DNA from: Nanobdellota archaeon
GTDB taxonomy: Archaea; Nanobdellota; Nanobdellia; Pacearchaeales; GW2011-AR1
Assembly: GCA_018825865.1 (NCBI GenBank)
Contig: JAHKAF010000058.1
Location: forward strand, 1 to 10,312
Direction of reading: 5' to 3'
DNA length: 10,312 bases
Position numbers and translations under genes: made by a program. Below, piece after piece: positions 6,277-10,312 of this stretch. A model generated the notes under the pieces. It was not told the origin of the DNA and ran no database searches. It saw only the letters and a program-made list of their open reading frames with translations. The first letter of the stretch is position 1. Every line of letters starts with the position of its first letter.

Positions 6277-7482
6277 TTATAAAATTTCCCCCCAACCTAT
6301 CAACCTCCAATGCCCGTCGATATTTCGCGCGATTCCTAAATTATCACCTTTGATTGCAACTATTGGAATATTAAGGGAGAGTTCAATTTCTCTGTTAGAA
6401 ATTTTCTCGACGATTCCAACAGTGATTGTCGTATTTACACTTAACATCAGCATTTCTTTTGTCTTGAATGGTTCGACAGCTTTCTGTTCTTCTGTTCCTA
6501 AAACTTCTTCAAATAATTCTGCTTTTACTTTTATCTTATTGCTTATCTCTGGAAGAGAATCTTTTGTTGAAATAATGCATCCAGTCAGAGAGTCTGTTTT
6601 TGTCATGAATGGATCTAATCCTGTTTCAATAGAGATGCTTGCCCCAGGGACAACTTTTTTCACTGATTCGTTTCCTTTGTGTAGCGAGAGAATTTTGGTT
6701 GTCAGGGTTTGGTAAGTTTTTTCATGACCTTTTTTTACACTTAATCCTGGTTTTATTTCAATTTCATCCCCTACATTTAATTCACCTTTTTTCAGAATTC
6801 CTCCAAGAACCCCCCCTTTTAATTTATCAATCTTTGTTCCTGGTCTGTTGATATCAAAACTTCTTGCAATCAGAAAGATTGGTTTTGAAGTAGAATCTCT
6901 TTTTGGAATTTCTAACTTTGTGAGTTCTTCTAATATCTTGTCTATGTTTACTCCCTGTTGTGCTGAGATTGGAATAATCGGAGAATTTTCCGCAAGAGTT
7001 CCTTTGACGAATTTTTTAATTTCTTTGTAATTTTCTAATGCCTGTTTTTTGTCTACCAGGTCTATTTTATTTTGGATTATAATTATGTTTTTTATTTTCT
7101 TAGCTTGTAGTGCCATGAAATGTTCTTTTGTCTGGGGTTTGATTCCTTCATTTGCAGCAATCACCAAGATTGCAGCGTCGATAATTGCAGCTCCTGAAAG
7201 CATTGTCGCCATAAGCATCTCATGCCCTGGCGCGTCAATAAAACTAATATATCTGATTGGCTTTCCTTTACTTTGCCCTTCCTTGGACAATGATGTAGAA
7301 TATTTATCCCCTTCTTTATAGATTGTAATATCCGCATAACCCAATTTAATTGTAATTCCTCTTTTCAGTTCTTCAGAATGCGTGTCAGTGAACTTTCCAG
7401 TAAGTTTGGAAAGGATGGTTGTCTTTCCATGGTCAATATGCCCGACTACTCCGACATTTAGTTCTGGAATTTGGTTTGTCAT
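6277..7482 (-). CDS. eif2g: Translation initiation factor aIF2 subunit gamma
   Basis: This is the GTP-binding core of the heterotrimeric aIF2, which brings initiator Met-tRNA to the small ribosomal subunit. The 401-residue frame starting MTNQIPELNVGVVG carries G1 GHIDHGKTT (14-22), the switch I RGITI (41-45), G3 DAPGH (83-87), G4 NKID (138-141) and G5 SAQ (173-175). Two beta-barrel domains follow, with family signatures such as RSFDINRPGT. The loop between about residues 55 and 77, which in most archaeal and eukaryotic members holds a four-Cys zinc knuckle, has no cysteine. The start at 7482 is preferred to an ATG 17 codons upstream because a TATA-like box lies 21 nt before it and family members begin about here. 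It is divergent from the MFS transporter. Confidence 0.95.
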   Translation of the reverse strand: MTNQIPELNVGVVGHIDHGKTTILSKLTGKFTDTHSEELKRGITIKLGYADITIYKEGDKYSTSLSKEGQSKGKPIRYISFIDAPGHEMLMATMLSGAAIIDAAILVIAANEGIKPQTKEHFMALQAKKIKNIIIIQNKIDLVDKKQALENYKEIKKFVKGTLAENSPIIPISAQQGVNIDKILEELTKLEIPKRDSTSKPIFLIARSFDINRPGTKIDKLKGGVLGGILKKGELNVGDEIEIKPGLSVKKGHEKTYQTLTTKILSLHKGNESVKKVVPGASISIETGLDPFMTKTDSLTGCIISTKDSLPEISNKIKVKAELFEEVLGTEEQKAVEPFKTKEMLMLSVNTTITVGIVEKISNREIELSLNIPIVAIKGDNLGIARNIDGHWRLIGWGEIL

Positions 7483-7502
7483 GAAACTTTGAGAATAAGA
7501 TA

Positions 7503-7512
7503 GGTTAAAAGG
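7503..7512 (-). promoter_or_regulatory. TATA-like box for the aIF2 gamma gene
   Basis: The minus strand reads CCTTTTAACC, a weaker match, with its near edge 21 nt before the ATG at 7482. It is supported mainly by having the same spacing as the other boxes. Confidence 0.45.
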
Positions 7513-7536
7513 TTTTTGGGAGTTCTTCTCCAAGAG

Positions 7537-7545
7537 TTTTTAAAT
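7537..7545 (+). promoter_or_regulatory. TATA box for the MFS transporter gene
   Basis: TTTTTAAAT ends 20 nt before the ATG at 7566. With the minus-strand box at 7503-7512 it forms a compact divergent promoter region. Confidence 0.55.
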
Positions 7546-7565
7546 CTCATTTTCTTATTTATCTT

Positions 7566-8744
7566 ATGTATGCCATAAGGAAATTTCTCAGACTTAAACA
7601 GATATCAAAACTGGGTGTTGTAGGATTTTTTGCAGCATTTGGAATTGCGCTCGTCGACACTATCTGGTCAATCTATCTTGAGGGCTATCTTCACAATCCG
7701 TCTTATGTTGGTTTCATCAGCACAATTTTCATGATTGTCGGGCTGGCTTCATATGTGTTTTTGATTCCTGTGGTCCAGAAGTCCAGCAAATCATTTTTAT
7801 TTTTACTGGCCCTTGTGATGTTTTTTATCTCGTATACTCTTCTTAGTTTTGTTTCACATATTTATCTGATAATTTTTATTGGGGTTATTATTTCTGTTGC
7901 TGCCAGTCTGAAAGTGGAATCTTTTGGGATTATAATTGCAGACAAATCCAAGAGCAATGAAATCTCCAAAAATGAAAGTCTTATATATACTTGTCTTAAT
8001 CTTGCGTGGCTGATTGGACCTCTTGTTGCAGGTTTTATTGCAAAGCTCTACGGATTCAATCGTGTTTTTATGTGGGCTGCAGGATTCCTGTTTTTGGCTT
8101 TTGTTTCATTTGAAAGTTTTAGCTTGAAAGACAATAAAAAAAGCAAGCCTTCAAAAGAGAACTTTTTTTACCTTATTAAAGAATTTTTTTCAGACAGACA
8201 GAGATTCTATATATACCTTATCAGTGGAGGGATCAGCGTCTGGTGGGCTTTCATTTATATTTATGGCCCGATTTATATTGTTGAGCACGGATTTGGAAGA
8301 GAGATTGTAGGAATTTTTCTTTTCAGCGTCGCACTTCCGCTTGTTCTTCTTGAATATGTTTTCGGTAAATTAGCTTCGAAAGTAGGTTTGAAAAAAATGT
8401 TTATAATGGGCTATATGATTATGGGAATATCTGCTATAACTTGTTTTTTTATTTCAAACTATTTTGTTTTATTTGGATTTGTATTATTGGCCAGTGTTGG
8501 GGCATCTATGCTGGAACCGACGACAGAAGCGTATTTTTTTGACATCACCCCCCGCTCTCAGAGAAGTAAATTTTACGGAATTTATGACACCACAATCGGA
8601 ATCTTCTGCGCTCTGTCGACATTTTTATCAGGTATTGTCTTGCTGTGGTTTAGTTTTAATTACCTATTCTTGTTATTGGGAATTATTCTGATTTTAATGG
8701 CAGGCATTTCCACGAGGGTTAAAAACATTGTTGAGGAGAAGTGA
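7566..8744 (+). CDS. Major facilitator superfamily transporter
   Basis: This 392-residue integral membrane protein has about twelve hydrophobic segments in two halves, joined by a charged cytoplasmic loop (about 187-213, rich in Lys). The fifth-helix motif LIGPLVAGFIAKLYGFNRVF (149-168) and a motif-A-like GKLASKVGLKKMF in the second half are typical of MFS drug/metabolite transporters. The first half carries a charged Asp31 in helix 1 (IALVDTIW), which could take part in proton coupling; that is inference. The substrate cannot be predicted. The start at 7566 fits the TATA box 20 nt upstream. The stop lies 10 nt from that of the convergent gene at 8755. Confidence 0.88.
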   Translation: MYAIRKFLRLKQISKLGVVGFFAAFGIALVDTIWSIYLEGYLHNPSYVGFISTIFMIVGLASYVFLIPVVQKSSKSFLFLLALVMFFISYTLLSFVSHIYLIIFIGVIISVAASLKVESFGIIIADKSKSNEISKNESLIYTCLNLAWLIGPLVAGFIAKLYGFNRVFMWAAGFLFLAFVSFESFSLKDNKKSKPSKENFFYLIKEFFSDRQRFYIYLISGGISVWWAFIYIYGPIYIVEHGFGREIVGIFLFSVALPLVLLEYVFGKLASKVGLKKMFIMGYMIMGISAITCFFISNYFVLFGFVLLASVGASMLEPTTEAYFFDITPRSQRSKFYGIYDTTIGIFCALSTFLSGIVLLWFSFNYLFLLLGIILILMAGISTRVKNIVEEK

Positions 8745-8754
8745 GAGTTTGGGG

Positions 8755-9255
8755 TCAGAGGAATGTTTTGTTTTGATGTATTTTTCCTTTATGGAAAATA
8801 AAATCTTTAATATCGTCCTTTCCAATATCTTCCAATAATTCATAAGGTTTTGATTCTGTATTAATTCTGACCCTCATTAATCTTCTTGATATAGTTTCAT
8901 CCATATATTCTGGATATTCATCAAATTCACTGAAAACCGTAAGTGCAGGAATCATTTTCGAAAATAATTCAAGTTTTTCCTCGTTGTTTTCACAATAAGG
9001 AATCTTATCAACTAACAACATAAAATCTGTGCAAATTTCACCAAATCTTTCTTCATCTATCCGCTCCAATGCTTCTTCAAATTTCTTAATTTCTTCTGAA
9101 TCATAATAAAATTTTACTCTTCCATTATTACTTACAAAGAGGGTATTTTTGAATCCTGCTCCAATCAATTCTGTCAGATGTTCAGATTCTCCAATATGCC
9201 ATGCTTTAATCTCTGATAAACTACAGAATCTTGTAACTGATTTTATGTAACCCAT
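8755..9255 (-). CDS. Short protein resembling the N-terminal part of PEP-utilising enzymes
   Basis: The 166-residue soluble protein starts MGYIKSVTRFCSLSEIKAWH and includes GFKNTLFVSNNGRVKFYYD, a helical segment, and ISRRLMRVRINTES (about 123-136). This order resembles the helical region that precedes the phosphohistidine domain in PEP-utilising proteins of DPANN archaea; I recall the resemblance but cannot check it. No His-containing swivel domain or ATP-grasp domain follows, so if related it is truncated or specialised. The start at 9255 is chosen over an upstream ATG at 9363 because the latter overlaps eS6 by 59 nt, while a TATA-like site (9284-9294) and AAGGA precede 9255. Gene and stop are clean. 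Confidence is fair that it is a gene and low for the function. Confidence 0.6.
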   Translation of the reverse strand: MGYIKSVTRFCSLSEIKAWHIGESEHLTELIGAGFKNTLFVSNNGRVKFYYDSEEIKKFEEALERIDEERFGEICTDFMLLVDKIPYCENNEEKLELFSKMIPALTVFSEFDEYPEYMDETISRRLMRVRINTESKPYELLEDIGKDDIKDFIFHKGKIHQNKTFL

Positions 9256-9283
9256 TTCCTTTTTAATATCTAATTCAGAATTA

Positions 9284-9294
9284 GTTATAAAATT
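9284..9294 (-). promoter_or_regulatory. TATA-like box for the short gene downstream of eS6
   Basis: The minus strand reads AATTTTATAAC, 29 nt before the ATG at 9255 and just after the eS6 stop. It could give the gene its own promoter even though it follows eS6 by only 49 nt. Confidence 0.45.
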
Positions 9295-9304
9295 ATTCCT
9301 TCTT

Positions 9305-9748
9305 CTATTCTGCGGGTTTTTCAACTTCAGGCTGTTTAACTTGTTCAGGAAAAACCTCAGCAAGTTTCTTTTTTCCTTCTTTTAAAACTTTAAGATTAAT
9401 CTGCACGATTGCATCTGAAATAACTTTTCCTCGAACTGTTTTTCTAAGTCTCAATCCTTTTGGTTTGTTTCTTGCGATTTTCTTTTTGCCTTCTCTTCGC
9501 GGGCGTTTTTTCATTCCTTTCCCATAAGTCAATAAAACTTTTTTCATCCCTATTCCCTCGACATTCTCCATCACTGTAAAACCTGATTTATCACTTGCAC
9601 CCATTATCTCAAATTCATAACCTTCTAAGTCATTCGAGACCTCTTTACCATTAATTTTATTATGCAATTCCTTCCCGATAAAACCTGGCGCTTCAGATTC
9701 TATTTTGAAAGTTTTGCCTTCTTTGGTTCCAATGTTTATCTTGAACAT
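9305..9748 (-). CDS. rps6e: 30S ribosomal protein S6e (eS6)
   Basis: This is an archaeal/eukaryotic protein of the small ribosomal subunit. The 147-residue sequence follows the eS6 pattern: FKINIGTKEGKTFKIE at the N-terminus, IGKELHNKINGKEV, the GYEFEIMGASDKSGFTV core (about 43-59), a basic segment GKGMKKRPRREGKKK, and the family signature RLRKTVRGKVISDAIVQINL (100-119). A short charged tail (about 125-147) extends past the conserved part. A TATA box lies 20 nt before the ATG, so the message probably has almost no leader. In many archaea eS6 lies next to aIF2 gamma; here the two are on the same strand but separated by the MFS and PEP-like genes. Confidence 0.95.
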   Translation of the reverse strand: MFKINIGTKEGKTFKIESEAPGFIGKELHNKINGKEVSNDLEGYEFEIMGASDKSGFTVMENVEGIGMKKVLLTYGKGMKKRPRREGKKKIARNKPKGLRLRKTVRGKVISDAIVQINLKVLKEGKKKLAEVFPEQVKQPEVEKPAE

Positions 9749-9768
9749 AAGAATTAATTGAGAAATTA

Positions 9769-9779
9769 GTTTTTAAAAC
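9769..9779 (-). promoter_or_regulatory. TATA box for eS6
   Basis: GTTTTTAAAAC on either strand, with its near edge 20 nt before the ATG at 9748. A second AT box (minus strand AATTTATACT, about 9785-9795) lies farther upstream and could be an alternative promoter. Confidence 0.6.
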
Positions 9780-9817
9780 TTTTGAGTATAAATTTTTAGG
9801 GTTTTGGTTGGTGTATT

Positions 9818-9834
9818 GCTCACGACTTCGTCGT
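9818..9834 (+). repeat. Small perfect hairpin next to GCTCAC
   Basis: ACGAC (9822-9826) and GTCGT (9830-9834) flank a TTC loop. The preceding GCTCAC also begins repeat B copies at 4689-4694 and 5757-5762. It lies between the eS6 promoter and the end of the upstream minus-strand gene, where it may serve as a transcript end or be another repeat copy. Confidence 0.4.
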
Positions 9835-9853
9835 TCGGGATTGAGAGGGGGTG

Positions 9854-10185
9854 TTATCTAGGGAAGTATTTTTCAACAAATTTTGCAACCTCATTCTTTG
9901 CCATTACCTCTGATTCTAGTTCATCATACCTTTCATCAGCCTTTTCTACATCCTCGATGGTTTTCCATCGCCCAGATTTCTTAATATATTTAAGAAACTT
10001 CCTTGATAATTCATAATGTGGAGAATTTTGTTCGGTCATATCTTCTAATTGAGAAATCAAATGTTTTCTTCTTTCTTCTGCTTTAACTATTTCTCCGTCT
10101 TCAAACTCTAACCTTGCTTTAATTACAGCATGACTAACATAATGATAAGTTAATTTAGGGTCTTTGAAGGGTCTCTTTCTGTCAT
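9854..10185 (-). pseudogene. Small hypothetical protein, frameshifted near its start
   Basis: The open frame reading FKDPKLTYHYVSHAVIKAR through to VEKYFPR (stop 9854-9856) has no ATG, GTG or TTG until an internal TTG at 10060. Upstream an ATG at 10185 reads MTE and then fails at codon 12. Adding one A to the AAA run (10176-10178 on the plus strand TTT) joins MTEK to RPFKDPKLTYHY and gives a clean 110-residue protein. It is charged and largely helical, with no domain I recognise. Its restored start lies 9 nt after the stop of the upstream gene, as in an operon. It is either a recent one-base deletion or a homopolymer sequencing error; the 68-residue TTG form is the fallback. Confidence 0.5.
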
Positions 10186-10194
10186 TTCATCGTC

Positions 10195-10311
10195 CTACTT
10201 TACACAATTGCACGCTTTATATCCTTGGTTTAGTGCCGTGGTTTTAGATTTGAATTTGATTTTGCTTCGCGGTTTTATGTTCTGGGCGTAGGCGCATGTA
10301 TCGACGTGGAA
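10195..10311 (-). CDS. C-terminus of a protein with an Ada-like zinc-binding domain (partial)
   Basis: Only the last 38 codons are inside the window; the gene continues past the right edge. The end reads FHVDTCAYAQNIKP, then IKFKSKTTALNQGYKACNCVK and a TAG at 10195-10197. The pattern of His, Cys four residues on, Ile-Lys-Pro, Phe-x-Ser, Ala-x-x-x-Gly-Tyr, then a Cys pair matches the small Ada-type metal-binding module found at the C-terminus of various secreted or DNA-acting proteins. Probable ligands are His2, Cys6, Cys34 and Cys36 of this fragment; the final pair is CxC rather than the more usual CxxC. The main domain, and so the function, is not visible. It probably heads an operon with the small gene that follows 9 nt later. 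Confidence 0.65.
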   Translation of the reverse strand, partial: FHVDTCAYAQNIKPRSKIKFKSKTTALNQGYKACNCVK

Positions 10312-10312
10312 T

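Noticed and set aside
3763-7321. Several opposite-strand open frames inside the nuclease, secreted-protein and aIF2 gamma genes
   Set aside because: They are Phe/Ser/Leu-rich frames antisense to strongly supported genes and show no domain, promoter or ribosome site of their own.
9256-9363. Start at 9363 for the PEP-like short gene
   Set aside because: It would overlap the eS6 coding sequence by 59 nt and add a Lys/Asn/Arg-rich run read through the eS6 end. The ATG at 9255 has a TATA-like site and AAGGA.

Overview
The window looks like a piece of an AT-rich archaeal genome, most likely a small-genome DPANN lineage of the Woesearchaeota/Pacearchaeota kind. The archaeal call rests on translation factor aIF2 gamma, ribosomal protein eS6, and AT-rich TATA-like boxes 20-29 nt (mostly 20-22) before most start codons. 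The lineage is inferred from a bacterial-type gyrase A together with a Cys-rich secreted protein of a style I associate with these groups. It is not proven by a marker tree.

Layout. Positions 1-3199 (+ strand) hold the tail of an unidentified CDS, an HD-domain phosphohydrolase joined to it by an ATGA overlap, and a complete gyrA; together they look like an operon. At 3255-3782 (+) is a membrane-anchored protein of unknown role. It converges with zero spacing on a Cas4/RecB-like PD-(D/E)XK nuclease (3783-4619, - strand). The 240 bp behind the nuclease promoter are packed with small hairpins and repeats, followed by a secreted Cys-rich protein (4860-5687, -). A divergent small gene (5888-6228, +) is broken by one apparent missing base. 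The aIF2 gamma gene (6277-7482, -) and an MFS transporter (7566-8744, +) are divergently transcribed from facing TATA boxes. On the minus strand from the right end come the tail of a protein with an Ada-like zinc-binding C-terminus (10195-10312), a second small gene with an apparent one-base deletion (9854-10185), eS6 (9305-9748), and a short protein resembling the N-terminal part of PEP-utilising enzymes (8755-9255).

The most unusual signal is a set of short, hairpin-rich, relatively GC-rich repeats scattered through both coding and intergenic DNA. One copy lies in frame inside GyrA between two blades of its DNA-wrapping domain. A related copy lies in the same frame at the end of the upstream CDS, and other types sit in the GyrA N-terminal linker and at promoters. 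This resembles the protein-invading palindromic elements known from Rickettsia, but I cannot assign it to a described archaeal family.

No tRNA, rRNA, CRISPR array, transposase or integrase was recognised, and no gene-free stretch exceeds 300 bases.
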